Assembly: GCA_017533485.1 (NCBI GenBank)
Contig: JAFXIC010000035.1
Coordinates: forward strand, 1 to 64,000
Direction: 5' to 3'
Origin: Oscillospiraceae bacterium
Lineage (GTDB): Bacteria; Bacillota; Clostridia; Oscillospirales; Ruminococcaceae
DNA length: 64,000 nucleotides
The position numbers and the translations under genes were made by a program. Position 1 is the first letter of the stretch, and each line of letters opens with the position of its first letter. Of the stretch, positions 51,449-60,493 are shown piece by piece. A model generated the notes under the pieces. It was given only the letters and a program-made list of their open reading frames with translations, did not search any database and had not been told where the DNA came from.

Positions 51449-53450
51449 AAGCCCGTTTCTCACGAATCTTCACCTGGAGCTGCGGCAGAACCTGCTGTTT
51501 GCCATCCTTATTTCCATCCTGCATTTCACCGGTCTTCCGCTGATTCTCCATGCCGCAAAAGAGATAGCAATTCTGGATCAGCGCGAAATGCCTGTGCCGG
51601 AAGAAGAATATCTGCTGTCCCAGAGCCTTATGATATTCGGCGCACTCTCTTTGATTATCACGCTGGGGCTGATCATCGTTCTCTCTGTCAAGAGTTTCTC
51701 CTATGTCTGCTCAAAGGCACGTACCGACATGATATACAGCCTGCCGATGAGCCACGCACAGCGGTTCTTCAGCACCTATCTCAGCGGAGTGATGCTCTGG
51801 CTTCCCGCCGCAATCCTCTCCGCAATCCTTTCGATGAATCTTTATCAGCAGATTCACTTTGAGTACGACGTAGCGTATGAAAGTACACTTTTCATTCTAA
51901 TTCCGCTGATAGAGCTCTGGATTTATACCATGATTATCTTTTGCGTCAATGCCTGCGGCAAGCTCCACGCTGCCGCCATTACCTGCGGCGTACTCGCGTT
52001 TCTTTTCCCGATCCTGCTGTTCATGGCACACTACTTCGTTCTGGAAATGCAGAGCGGCCGTTTCTATGAAAACATCTACTATCTGATGATTTGCATTTCC
52101 GGTCCGCCGATTTATTTCGTGGAATCTCTGTTCGGAAGCACTTCTTATATCGATATGCTTGATATCGGCTCGCTCTTCCTTTCCGCAGCCTTCAATACCC
52201 TCCTCTATCTTGGCGGCGCATACCTCCTCCACCGCAAGCGTAAGGCGGAATATGCCGGCAGCGCATTCCCGTTCCGCGGCTTCTACGGCTTCATCCAATT
52301 CGTTCTGGCAGGATTTGTATCCGCAATCTATATAATTGTTATACTCGATAGTCTGAGGAAGCTGTCGGATTGTATTCCCTATTTCTTGATGGCAATTTTG
52401 CTCGCAATGCTGACCTTAATCATCTTCGACTTCATTGGCGATCACCACCTGCGGAATATGAAAAAACGAATCTCCCGCTATGTCATTTTCACCTCTGCTG
52501 CAACAGCGGCAGTCTCAGCATTCCTTTTTACCGGCGGCTTCGGTTTGCCGAAATGGATTCCTTCCGCCGACCATATCCAAGCGGTATCTATGGACTATGG
52601 CAATATAGAAATTCCGGTAACGGATCCCCGGATTCAGGAAGCTTTGTCGGAGGCGCACAAAAAAGAAATCGCCCTTAATCAGACACTCCTGACCCAAGAA
52701 GTCCTTGAAGCGTACGTCGTTAACCTTGACTACAAGCCAAAGCAGCTCGAAGTAATCTATCAAAGCGGAACAAATACTGCAATATATTATATCACTCCGG
52801 AAGATTCGATTTCCCAAGATCTGCTGAATGCGATCCGACAGAGCGAAGCATACGCCGACACCTATTGCAGCACGCTGGAGCAGATTCTCTCATCAAACTG
52901 TTATATTCGGAACGCGTTCAGTTACGATCATTACTTCCCAGCGCCTTCTCAGGAAGATATTGATCGAATTCTGGCGGCATACCGGAAGGATCTCACACAA
53001 AACCACCACTTAAACCAATACAACTGGTCCCCAGTCTATGGGCTTTCGGCCAATACACGCAAAGGACATTTAGAGATCGAAATCCCATACAGCTGCATCC
53101 ATACTGTCACAGCCTTAGAAGAAATCTTCGATCGGTCAATTGTAATTCCTGATGAGATTTATATGGTTGACGCCGAGTATTGCGGAAAATACAATACAGT
53201 TCATGATATTCTGAATGAGGCGGAAGAGCATGGGCCATCCGCAGACTGGAAACCGCTGACCGTCAGACAACTGAAAGAACTGATGCCTTATCTCATGTGC
53301 TACGATTATTTCGATACCTCCCGGACACTGCCTTTCGAAACCTCCCGGACACTGCTTTTCGTCTTGCCAGAATATCTACGCACCTCTGACGCTCAAATCT
53401 TTGCATTGACAAGAGAGGGCGAAAAGCTGCTTGAAACCATGCTCTCATAA
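51417..53450 (+). CDS. ABC transporter permease-like membrane protein
   Basis: A 677-residue protein whose first 370 residues hold about eight hydrophobic helices (NLLFAILISILHF, SLIITLGLIIVLSV, YLSGVMLWLPAAILSAIL and others), like large YtrC/D-type permeases. Residues from about 385 form a soluble domain without recognised motifs, exposed after the last helix (RYVIFTSAATAAVSAFLF). GGAGGTG sets the start at 51417, inside the ATPase gene end (32-base overlap). Near its C-terminus an 8-residue duplication occurs (TSRTLPFE/TSRTLLFV). Operon context gives the transporter role; the substrate is not known. Confidence 0.8.
   Translation: MAATNSTQKLKSPFLTNLHLELRQNLLFAILISILHFTGLPLILHAAKEIAILDQREMPVPEEEYLLSQSLMIFGALSLIITLGLIIVLSVKSFSYVCSKARTDMIYSLPMSHAQRFFSTYLSGVMLWLPAAILSAILSMNLYQQIHFEYDVAYESTLFILIPLIELWIYTMIIFCVNACGKLHAAAITCGVLAFLFPILLFMAHYFVLEMQSGRFYENIYYLMICISGPPIYFVESLFGSTSYIDMLDIGSLFLSAAFNTLLYLGGAYLLHRKRKAEYAGSAFPFRGFYGFIQFVLAGFVSAIYIIVILDSLRKLSDCIPYFLMAILLAMLTLIIFDFIGDHHLRNMKKRISRYVIFTSAATAAVSAFLFTGGFGLPKWIPSADHIQAVSMDYGNIEIPVTDPRIQEALSEAHKKEIALNQTLLTQEVLEAYVVNLDYKPKQLEVIYQSGTNTAIYYITPEDSISQDLLNAIRQSEAYADTYCSTLEQILSSNCYIRNAFSYDHYFPAPSQEDIDRILAAYRKDLTQNHHLNQYNWSPVYGLSANTRKGHLEIEIPYSCIHTVTALEEIFDRSIVIPDEIYMVDAEYCGKYNTVHDILNEAEEHGPSADWKPLTVRQLKELMPYLMCYDYFDTSRTLPFETSRTLLFVLPEYLRTSDAQIFALTREGEKLLETMLS
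53316..53363 (+). repeat. 24-base tandem duplication within the permease gene
   Basis: Two adjacent 24-base units (53316-53339 and 53340-53363) differ at only a few bases and encode eight residues each, keeping the reading frame. Confidence 0.9.
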
Positions 53451-53485
53451 TACCATTCTCAAAAACTGAGATTTTCCTCCACTTT

Positions 53486-53523
53486 CCCGACGATGTGCCC
53501 TGAACGCATCGTCGGGTTTCTTT
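53486..53523 (+). terminator. Terminator of the GntR-ABC operon
   Basis: Perfect 10-base stem CCCGACGATG / CATCGTCGGG followed by TTTCTTTT. Confidence 0.9.
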
Positions 53524-53534
53524 TGAGCCGATGC

Positions 53535-53580
53535 AAAAAAGAAAAGCCGAAAAGCCGTTTTGAACCGGCCTTTCAGCTTT
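53535..53580 (-). terminator. Terminator downstream of tRNA-Arg
   Basis: On the minus strand a hairpin (AAAGCTGAAAGGCCGG / CGGCTTTTCGGCTTT) is followed by TCTTTTTT, 10 bases after the tRNA end. Confidence 0.85.
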
Positions 53581-53589
53581 CTCCCTCAA

Positions 53590-53661
53590 CACCCCCTGCG
53601 AGAATCGAACTCACAACTAACCCTTAGGAGGGGTTTGTTATATCCATTGAACTAAGGGGGC
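53590..53661 (-). tRNA. tRNA-Arg (anticodon CCT)
   Basis: A 72-nt cloverleaf on the minus strand. Acceptor GCCCCCT pairs with AGGGGGT, the anticodon arm is AACCC-CTCCTAA-GGGTT (anticodon CCT, reads AGG), and the T-arm is GTGAGTTCGATTCTCGC. The 3' CCA is not encoded. A promoter sits 25-50 bases upstream and a terminator just downstream, so it is a single tRNA unit. Confidence 0.95.
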
Positions 53662-53683
53662 GAATGTGCATAACACAAATATT

Positions 53684-53712
53684 ATTATATCATATTTTTT
53701 CTCATCCGTCAA
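53684..53712 (-). promoter_or_regulatory. Promoter of tRNA-Arg, overlapping the end of the upstream gene
   Basis: On the minus strand TTGACG (53707-53712) and TATAAT (53684-53689), spacer 17. The -35 element lies inside the last codons of the dehydrogenase gene. Confidence 0.75.
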
Positions 53713-54691
53713 GCCGCGGATGGTTTACGACCCGCATCGGTCTCCCGTCTAAGAATGCACGCACATTTTCCGTCACAATGGCACACAGCCGCATTCTTGT
53801 GTCCAGCGGCGTCCATGCGATATGCGGGGTGATGATACAGTTTTTCGCGGTTTTTAATGGCGTATCGGCTGTCATCGGTTCGCGCTCCAGTACATCCAGA
53901 TATGCTGCGGCAATCGTTTCGGCATTCAGCGCGTCCGCAAGATCCTGTTCTACGACAACACCGCCGCGCGACGTATTGATCAGCACTGCCGTTTTCTTCA
54001 TCTTCGAGAGATGTTCGCGGTTCACAATCCCTTTCGTCCCCTCATTCAGCGGACAATGCAGCGTCAGGATATCTGCCAGCGCAAAGGCTTCGTCCGTTGT
54101 GACCTGCCGGTACGGACAATCCTTTGGTACCGTGCGCGTCGCAACCACGATCTCCATGCCGAATGCCGCACCGATCTTTGCGACCGCTTTTCCGATGCTG
54201 CCATATCCGATGACGGCGAGTGTTTTCCCCGAAAGCTCCGCGGTCGGAATCGGGAAATACGAAAAGGTTTCCGAACGCTCCCACGCCCCGTTTCTTACCG
54301 CCGCTGCGTATTCCGATACGCGCATCGAATAATCCAGAATATAGGAAAATACAAGCTGTGCGACAGCGTCCGTTGAATAGCTGCCTGCATTGCAGACCGT
54401 AATGCCATGTGCATCCGCCGCCGCGATATCCACATTATTGAATCCTGTCGCCAGAAGCCCGACATACCGAAGCTTCGGACAGGCATCCATCACCGCTTCC
54501 GTCATCAGCACCTTGTTGCAGATGACCAGATCCGCATCCCCGATGCGGGAAATCGTTTCCTCCGGCTTCGTCAGCGGATAGACCTCCACCGTTTCTGCCA
54601 GCGCGTGAAAGGGCTCTGTGGTCAGCGCTCCGCCGCCCATGGTTGCCCAGTCGAGGATGACAAGCTTCTCTGCTTTTCTGCCGCTGTTCAT
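53702..54691 (-). CDS. D-2-hydroxyacid dehydrogenase
   Basis: A 329-residue NAD-dependent enzyme of the glycerate/hydroxypyruvate reductase type. Seen: YVGLLATGFNNVDIAAADAH, nucleotide-binding VIGYGSIGKAVAKIGAAFG near residue 153, LINTSRGGVV with the substrate Arg, and the terminal CIITPHIAWTP with the catalytic His. The ATG (54691) overlaps the preceding small membrane-protein gene by four bases. Probable role: interconversion of 2-oxo and 2-hydroxy acids; exact substrate unclear. Confidence 0.92.
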   Translation of the reverse strand: MNSGRKAEKLVILDWATMGGGALTTEPFHALAETVEVYPLTKPEETISRIGDADLVICNKVLMTEAVMDACPKLRYVGLLATGFNNVDIAAADAHGITVCNAGSYSTDAVAQLVFSYILDYSMRVSEYAAAVRNGAWERSETFSYFPIPTAELSGKTLAVIGYGSIGKAVAKIGAAFGMEIVVATRTVPKDCPYRQVTTDEAFALADILTLHCPLNEGTKGIVNREHLSKMKKTAVLINTSRGGVVVEQDLADALNAETIAAAYLDVLEREPMTADTPLKTAKNCIITPHIAWTPLDTRMRLCAIVTENVRAFLDGRPMRVVNHPRLDG

Positions 54692-55017
54692 ACTGCTGTC
54701 TCCGCTTCTGCCGCCGCAGCCGTTTCCGCAGCTTCCTTTGCAGCCTTCTTCGCTTTTTCCTGCAAGCGGTTCTTCCGGTACTGGATACAGTAAGCGATGA
54801 GCGCGATCAGCAGCAGCACTGCTTCGAGAATTCCGATACCGTAAAACCATACAGGGCTGTCGTTGATATGTACAAGCAGCGAAAGCGGTACAATAATCGC
54901 CATCAGCAGCTCATACCAATACTTGGTGCGCAGAAACTGAATCAGAAAAATCAGCGAAGCAATCAGACAGAACGCAAAATGACGTTCCAGCCCCAACGGG
55001 AATACAGATACATCCAT
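54688..55017 (-). CDS. Hypothetical small membrane protein
   Basis: A 109-residue protein with three or four hydrophobic segments (FAFCLIASLIFLIQFL, LLMAIIVPLSLLVHI, FYGIGILEAVLLLIALIAYC) and an Ala/Glu/Lys-rich cytoplasmic tail. AAAGGAGA precedes the ATG. It overlaps the dehydrogenase start by four bases and lies 21 bases after tcdA. No known family recognised. Confidence 0.8.
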   Translation of the reverse strand: MDVSVFPLGLERHFAFCLIASLIFLIQFLRTKYWYELLMAIIVPLSLLVHINDSPVWFYGIGILEAVLLLIALIAYCIQYRKNRLQEKAKKAAKEAAETAAAAEAETAV

Positions 55018-55038
55018 GATAACAAATCTCCTTTGGTT

Positions 55039-55791
55039 TTAAATAGCGTTTGGTTGATTGGATATGATATACGGCGCAGTCAGACTGTCTGCCGCAATTG
55101 CCTGTAAAATTGTGCCCGCCATCAGCAGGCCTGCCGCGGACGGAACCCAGGGGACACTTCCGATGACCGTCCGGTTCGGATGGAGCGCATCCGACGCGTC
55201 AGTTCCGGCTTCCGCATGAATCGGCGGCTCCGGTGAATAGACTGCCTGAACGCCTCTGACGCCGCGCCTGCGCATCCGGATCCGGATACATTTCGCAAGC
55301 GGACAGCCCATTGTTTTTTCTAAGTCAGCCACCTTGAATGCCATCGGGTCGAGCTTATTCCCCGTACCCATGCAGGTCAGAATCGGAACGGCTGCTTTCG
55401 CGGCATTCTCAATCAGGTTCAGCTTATCCTCTACGGAATCAATCGCGTCTGCGATATAGGTATATTCCGAAAGATTCAGCTCCGTTCCCGTATAGCGAAT
55501 CGGAAGTGCCGTAACCTTACAATCGGGGTTGATATCCCGCACACGCGCTGCCAGCACCTCGGCTTTCGGCATTCCGACCGTTGAGCACAGTGCACAGAGC
55601 TGTCGGTTTCGGTTGCTGTCCGCGACGCAGTCGGCGTCTACCAGCGTCAATGCACCGATTCCGCCGCGTGCGAGCGCCTCCGTGACATACGATCCGACAC
55701 CGCCCAGCCCGACCACCAGAATATGTGCTGCGCGAAGTCTTTCCTCTGCCCCCGCATCCAGCAGCAATGCCGTCCGCGAAAAGATTCCCAT
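55039..55791 (-). CDS. tcdA: tRNA threonylcarbamoyladenosine dehydratase
   Basis: A 250-residue E1-like enzyme that cyclises t6A to ct6A in tRNAs decoding ANN codons. Seen: ATP-binding VVGLGGVGSYVTEALARGGI, VDADCVADSNRNRQL with the conserved Asn-Arg residues, ADAIDSVEDKLNLI, and the catalytic segment TCMGTGNKLDPMAFKV. GGAGGGATGAT precedes the ATG. Confidence 0.93.
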   Translation of the reverse strand: MGIFSRTALLLDAGAEERLRAAHILVVGLGGVGSYVTEALARGGIGALTLVDADCVADSNRNRQLCALCSTVGMPKAEVLAARVRDINPDCKVTALPIRYTGTELNLSEYTYIADAIDSVEDKLNLIENAAKAAVPILTCMGTGNKLDPMAFKVADLEKTMGCPLAKCIRIRMRRRGVRGVQAVYSPEPPIHAEAGTDASDALHPNRTVIGSVPWVPSAAGLLMAGTILQAIAADSLTAPYIISNQPNAI

Positions 55792-55814
55792 ATCATCCCT
55801 CCATCGGATGCTTT

Positions 55815-56957
55815 TTATTCCGCCTCATAGAACAGACGGTATTTCTTGATATTATGTGTATATGCGCTGATGACCAGCCCGATACACAGGTACATGGACA
55901 CAACGGCTGTTCCGCCCGCACTGAAAAACGGGAGCGGAATTCCGATCACCGGCATCACCTTTAAGACCATGCCGAGGTTCATCAGGTAGTGGGTGAACAT
56001 AATCGCGAATACGCCCATACAGATCGTTCGTCCCATCGTATCCTTTGCGGCATGGCTGTCGGCGAAAATCCGCAGACAGATCAGCACCATCACACAGACT
56101 GCGATAACGGCGCCGACAAACCCGAAGACCTGTGCGACAAACGAAAAGATAAAGTCATTGTGCATTTCCGGTACCTTGACATATGCCTCCGCGTCCAGCC
56201 CAAGCCCGAACAGCTCGCCGGCACGTATGGCTTTCAGTCCGAGATCCTGCTGATATTCGAGCCCCAGCGGATCCGTTCCCGGATGAAGCAGCACAAGAAT
56301 TCTGTTCCGGTGGACATCCCCGAACACATAATTCCACATCACATATCCCACAATCGGAAGCAATGCCGCGCCGCCCAGCAGATACCAGAATGACAGTCCT
56401 GCCGTAAAGAGCATGAATACCGTCATACTCGCGAATACAATCGCCGTACCATAGTCGCCCTGTACCGCAACAATTCCGATCGGAATCGCCGCGTGCAGTC
56501 CCAGCAGCAGCAGATGCGGCAGGCGGTTCAGCCGTTCTCCGACCTTTGAGACATGGAGCGAGAAGGTCAGGAGAAATACAAGCTTCATAATCTCCGACGG
56601 CTGAATCTGGACAAAGCCAAAGTCAACCCATGCGATATCATCCGCGCCCTCTCGTCCGTAGCCCAGACTCGTGAACGTCAGCGCCACAAGCCCCAGCGTC
56701 ACGGGGACATATAAAAACCAGAATTTCGCAAGCTTCCGGTAATCCATTGCCGCGATCACAACACAGCCCGCAAGCCCCAGCCCCATGGCAATCAGCTGTA
56801 CGAGCCAGTCGTTCGCATCGACATCGCCCGTAATTTCCTGTGTCCACATCGTTTTCAGCATCACAACAGATGTGAGGCTGCAAAGCGTCACCAGCAGCAA
56901 AAGCAGCTTATCCAGCCGCTTGAGAAACTGTGCAAGGTTTTGAAATACCTGTTTCAA
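55815..56957 (-). CDS. rodA: RodA/FtsW/SpoVE family glycan polymerase
   Basis: A 380-residue SEDS-family membrane protein that polymerises peptidoglycan glycan strands. About ten helices are visible, with the diagnostic FVQIQPSEIMKLVFLLTFS, VQGDYGTAIVFASM (catalytic Asp of the family) and GMVLKVMPVIGIPLPFFSAG near the C-terminus. The start is TTG at 56957, supported by AAAGGA 7 bases upstream. RodA rather than FtsW is a length- and motif-based preference, not proven. Confidence 0.87.
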   Translation of the reverse strand: MKQVFQNLAQFLKRLDKLLLLLVTLCSLTSVVMLKTMWTQEITGDVDANDWLVQLIAMGLGLAGCVVIAAMDYRKLAKFWFLYVPVTLGLVALTFTSLGYGREGADDIAWVDFGFVQIQPSEIMKLVFLLTFSLHVSKVGERLNRLPHLLLLGLHAAIPIGIVAVQGDYGTAIVFASMTVFMLFTAGLSFWYLLGGAALLPIVGYVMWNYVFGDVHRNRILVLLHPGTDPLGLEYQQDLGLKAIRAGELFGLGLDAEAYVKVPEMHNDFIFSFVAQVFGFVGAVIAVCVMVLICLRIFADSHAAKDTMGRTICMGVFAIMFTHYLMNLGMVLKVMPVIGIPLPFFSAGGTAVVSMYLCIGLVISAYTHNIKKYRLFYEAE

Positions 56958-56995
56958 GTGTCTATCCTTTCTTTATTGTATCGGAATCATTCTTT

Positions 56996-58519
56996 TTATT
57001 TCTGCCAGTATTTCCGATCGAGAGAACGGTACTGCACCGCCTCTGCGATATGGCTTTCATCAATCACTTCTTTGGACTGTAAATCCGCGGAGGTACGCGC
57101 AACCTTCAGCAGTCTGTCATAGGCGCGTGCCGACAGTCCGAGCTTTTCAAAGACTGCCTTGAGTCTCGCCTTCGCACGGTCTGTCATCGGACAGAAGGTC
57201 GAAAGCTTATCGGGGGTAATGCGTGCATTACAGGTAATTTTCGTACCGGCATAGCGTTCGTTCTGAAGATTTCTTGCCGCGACAACGCGCTTCCGGATTT
57301 CTGCGCTCGACTCCTCCGGTTTTCCGCCCGATAAATCATCAAACGATACCGGTGCAGCTTCGATATGGAGGTCGAAGCGGTCGAGCAGCGGCCCCGATAC
57401 CCGATTCAGATAAGCAGACGCCGAACGCTGTCCGCAGGTACAAGGCCGTGTCGGATGGCCGAGATAGCCGCACGGACAGGGGTTCATTGCCGCAATCAGC
57501 ATAATCGAACACGGATATCGCACTGTTCCTGCGGCACGCGAAATCGTCACCTCTCTGTCTTCCAGCGGCTGGCGGAGAATTTCAAGCGTCCTGCGGTCGA
57601 ATTCTGCCAGCTCGTCCAGAAACAGCAGCCCGTTATGTGCAAGCGAGATTTCACCCGGATGGGGAACCGAACCGCCGCCTGCAAGCCCTGCGGTAGAAAT
57701 CGTATGGTGCGGGGAGCGGAACGGTCTGATTGTCACAAGCGGATGTTCCGCGTCCAGCAGCCCGGCAACCGAATGGATTTTCGTTGTTTCAATGGATTCC
57801 GCAAACGTCAGCTCCGGCAAAATCCCCGGCATCCGCTTTGCAAGCATACTCTTTCCCGAACCGGGCGGCCCGATGAGAAGCGCATTATGACCGCCTGCTG
57901 CGGCAAGCTCCAGCGCATATTTTGCGGCAGCCTGACCGTGGACATCCGAGAAATCCGGCACCACCGCCTGTTCCATCTGGGAAAGGCCGTAATGCGGTTC
58001 GGGCGTAAGCGGCGCATCTCCTTCCAGGTGGGAAAGCAGCGCACCCGCACTCGGCACACCATAAACGGTAATGCCTTCGACTGCCGCCGCCTCTCTCGCG
58101 TTCTCCTGCGGTACATACATCGTGCGGATTCCGCGCTGTTTCGCAAGCAGGGTCATCGGCAGCACGCCGTTTACCCGTCGGATATCGCCATTGAGCGATA
58201 CTTCCCCGACGACGGCGGCATCCTCCGGAACCGAGACTCTCCCGAGCGCGGATAGGATCGACATCAGGATTGCAAGGTCATGTGTGCTGCCGTTTTTTCT
58301 CCGGTCAGCAGGCGCAAGATTCACCACGCAGTTATTTGTCGGAAACACAATCCCGCACGCATACAAAGCAGATTTGATACGCTCGCGGCTTTCCTGTACC
58401 GCAGTGTCCGCAAGCCCGACAATTTCAAAGCGCGGAATTCCTTTGCTGAGTGCGATTTCAACCGTCACAGGGAATGCATTCAAGCCAAATAATCCAAAGC
58501 TGTTTACGGAAGCAAACAT
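56996..58519 (-). CDS. YifB/ComM family magnesium-chelatase-like AAA+ ATPase
   Basis: A 507-residue protein. The N-terminal Lon-protease-like fold (EIALSKGIPRFEIVGLADTA, VQESRERIKSALY) is followed by the AAA+ domain: Walker A LIGPPGSGKSMLAKRMPGI, FRSPHHTISTAGLAGGG, LLFLDELAEF and a C-x-C/C-x8-C zinc pattern (NPCPCGYLGHPTRPCTCG). ComM-type proteins aid branch migration during transformation in other bacteria. The ATG at 58519 is set by AAAGGAG; the longer frame upstream is not used. Confidence 0.93.
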   Translation of the reverse strand: MFASVNSFGLFGLNAFPVTVEIALSKGIPRFEIVGLADTAVQESRERIKSALYACGIVFPTNNCVVNLAPADRRKNGSTHDLAILMSILSALGRVSVPEDAAVVGEVSLNGDIRRVNGVLPMTLLAKQRGIRTMYVPQENAREAAAVEGITVYGVPSAGALLSHLEGDAPLTPEPHYGLSQMEQAVVPDFSDVHGQAAAKYALELAAAGGHNALLIGPPGSGKSMLAKRMPGILPELTFAESIETTKIHSVAGLLDAEHPLVTIRPFRSPHHTISTAGLAGGGSVPHPGEISLAHNGLLFLDELAEFDRRTLEILRQPLEDREVTISRAAGTVRYPCSIMLIAAMNPCPCGYLGHPTRPCTCGQRSASAYLNRVSGPLLDRFDLHIEAAPVSFDDLSGGKPEESSAEIRKRVVAARNLQNERYAGTKITCNARITPDKLSTFCPMTDRAKARLKAVFEKLGLSARAYDRLLKVARTSADLQSKEVIDESHIAEAVQYRSLDRKYWQK

Positions 58520-58562
58520 CCTCTCTCCACGCTCCTTTCCTGTTCGCAATCGTTTCCGGTCG

Positions 58563-58603
58563 TTAAGGCAACACCGCACAAGCGCTGTGCGGTATTGCCT
58601 TAA
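58563..58603. repeat. 41-base palindromic element
   Basis: TTAAGGCAA (58563-58571) and TTGCCTTAA (58595-58603) enclose a second perfect pair ACCGCACA / TGTGCGGT with loop AGCGC. It lies between the yifB-like gene and the stop of the preceding membrane gene. No T-run follows on either strand, so a simple terminator is unlikely. It may be a copy of a repeated palindrome. Confidence 0.65.
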
Positions 58604-58606
58604 AAT

Positions 58607-59554
58607 TCAGATATCCGAAATCATAATTCCCTTTTCTGCCGCATCCTTTTCTTCCTTCATCCGGCGCAGACGCACTTTCACTTCTTCGGGATCCGGCAGC
58701 GCACCGTGTACTGCTTTATGCGGCACACCGCTGTCCATATCTGCAAGCACTGCCGCGGGAGAAAGCTGCGGCAGGGTCTCCATCGCCGCATCCGCAGTCC
58801 GGAGTGACGGCTCGGAAAGTGCCGACAGTCCGGATCGCTGTTCTTCGGATAATCCGGGGTTCAGCGTCACATGGTGATGTTCCTCCGCGATACCCGTCAT
58901 ATTTTCGCTTCTCATATCGGAGAGCATAGATTCCGAAAGGGCTGTTCCAAGCGGCTGCTCCGCAAAAAGCGGTGTATCCTCGCGTGAAACAGCACCCTGC
59001 TGAGGGAGATCGGTCTGAATCTCGTCCATCTCCCTGCCGGACTGATTCATCTGCACATTCAGCGGCGGCACATATTTCGCAGGCGTTTCCGCACGCAGAC
59101 TGAACAACGGAAAACCGGGCTGTTCTTTTAAAAACGCATACTCCCGATAAAGCTTCAGCGCATAGCCCGAACAGCCGAGTCCGATGAGTGCAAACACACA
59201 ATTGGCTTTTGCGAGTGCACCGATTCCCAGCAGGGAAATTGTCAGAAGCGCGACCAATCCGGCAATCTGGATGACCAGTGCGGCGGCAGATTTCATGCTG
59301 ACAAAGAATCCTGTGATCAGCACACCGGCTGCCAGCAGAATCTGAATCAGGCCCGTAGCGAACGATACATAGAATTTATCCGTTCCGACAATCGAACGGT
59401 CATTTCCAACAATCACCGTGACATACAGCGTGGTAAAAAACAGTACGCCTGCGAATATAAGGTAGATATAAAACAGCCGCCGGTATTCCCGGTTGAGATA
59501 ATTCATCCGCAGCCGATGCTGCTCATACAATTCTTCCTTCGACATCTGTTCCAA
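58607..59554 (-). CDS. Four-helix membrane protein, third of a paralogous trio
   Basis: About 315 residues: four hydrophobic helices in the first 140 residues (LFYIYLIFAGVLFFTTLYV and on), then a motif QPGFPLFSLRAE shared with the neighbours, and a long Gln/Ser/Glu-rich soluble tail. AAGGAGG is 9 bases before a TTG at 59554, taken as start; ATG 59545 is the alternative. It is the last gene of a three-gene set with its own upstream promoter. Function unknown. Confidence 0.75.
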   Translation of the reverse strand: MEQMSKEELYEQHRLRMNYLNREYRRLFYIYLIFAGVLFFTTLYVTVIVGNDRSIVGTDKFYVSFATGLIQILLAAGVLITGFFVSMKSAAALVIQIAGLVALLTISLLGIGALAKANCVFALIGLGCSGYALKLYREYAFLKEQPGFPLFSLRAETPAKYVPPLNVQMNQSGREMDEIQTDLPQQGAVSREDTPLFAEQPLGTALSESMLSDMRSENMTGIAEEHHHVTLNPGLSEEQRSGLSALSEPSLRTADAAMETLPQLSPAAVLADMDSGVPHKAVHGALPDPEEVKVRLRRMKEEKDAAEKGIMISDI

Positions 59555-59587
59555 CTGCTGCAACCTCCTTGTGGTTTCTGTATAGAA

Positions 59588-60493
59588 TCAGTGCTTCTTC
59601 TTTTTCCGGTTCGATGATTTCTGCGGTGCATTCTGCGGCTTCTGCGGTTCCGGTACAGATTCGGCTTCTGCGGCGGAGGGTTCTTCCGCGGCAAGTTCTT
59701 CGGTCAGATCCTTCATGCCGCTTTCTTCGGGTGCTTCGGCATTTTGTTTTTCTGCCTCAGCCTTTTTTTCTGCATCCGCTTTCTTCTTTTCCGCAATCTT
59801 ATCCATCAGCTCTTCTGCAAGCTCTTGCGAGGAATGGTTTTCCTGTTCGGAAGAAAACGCTGTCTTTCTCTTTTTTCTGAGCGAAGTTGCGCCATTGAAA
59901 AACGTCGGTCTTTCATTCTTCTCTCCCTTATGTGCAAGGAGCGTCTGGATGACGATATCGGATTTGTCGATGCTGAACTTCTCATGGAAATCCGGATAGC
60001 CGTCCAGCTCGGAGAGTGCCTCCTCGCGCCGCATCGCCTGAATCGCAAACAGGTAGAATGCAAAACCGACCACGCCGATGACAGCCGAAATAATATCAAG
60101 CTTTACGATGCCGAGAATTACCATCAGTGCATACCATGTCGCGATAAAAATATTGAGCAGGTGAAAATTCGCCCATGCGAGATATCCGGCGATAATCACA
60201 ACCATCGCAAGAATAATCTGGAAAATTCCCCCCGCAAGATTCATGCCGGGAGAATCCGCCACCATGAACGGGGTGCTGAGGAGCGAAAAACACTGGATAT
60301 CAATATGGAAAATCGAGAGGAAGCATACGATGATACAAAGCACCATATTCGCGAGAAAAGTTCTGCGGTGTGTATGCTCGATATCGTGCATCTGCATCCG
60401 GCACATCTCATAATGGGATTCATTTTTTTCGAAGTGTACAATCTTCGGCTTCTCATCTCCGAAGGGGTTGTTGGGGTTGAAGTTTTCGGTCAT
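59588..60493 (-). CDS. Four-helix membrane protein, second of a paralogous trio
   Basis: A 301-residue protein. A 40-residue cytoplasmic N-terminus (NPNNPFGDEKPKIVHFEK) is followed by four helices (MVLCIIVCFLSIFH, IFQIILAMVVIIAGYLAW, IATWYALMVILGIV, ISAVIGVVGFAFYLFAIQ), then LDGYPDFHEKF in the place of the FPLF motif, and a Lys/Glu/Ala-rich low-complexity tail ending RKKKKH. Overlaps the upstream gene by four bases. Function unknown. Confidence 0.8.
   Translation of the reverse strand: MTENFNPNNPFGDEKPKIVHFEKNESHYEMCRMQMHDIEHTHRRTFLANMVLCIIVCFLSIFHIDIQCFSLLSTPFMVADSPGMNLAGGIFQIILAMVVIIAGYLAWANFHLLNIFIATWYALMVILGIVKLDIISAVIGVVGFAFYLFAIQAMRREEALSELDGYPDFHEKFSIDKSDIVIQTLLAHKGEKNERPTFFNGATSLRKKRKTAFSSEQENHSSQELAEELMDKIAEKKKADAEKKAEAEKQNAEAPEESGMKDLTEELAAEEPSAAEAESVPEPQKPQNAPQKSSNRKKKKH

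Noticed and set aside
53535..53580. Second hairpin after the GntR-ABC operon as a tandem terminator on the plus strand
   Set aside because: The T-run is on the minus strand, and the hairpin sits 10 bases after tRNA-Arg, so it belongs to the tRNA.
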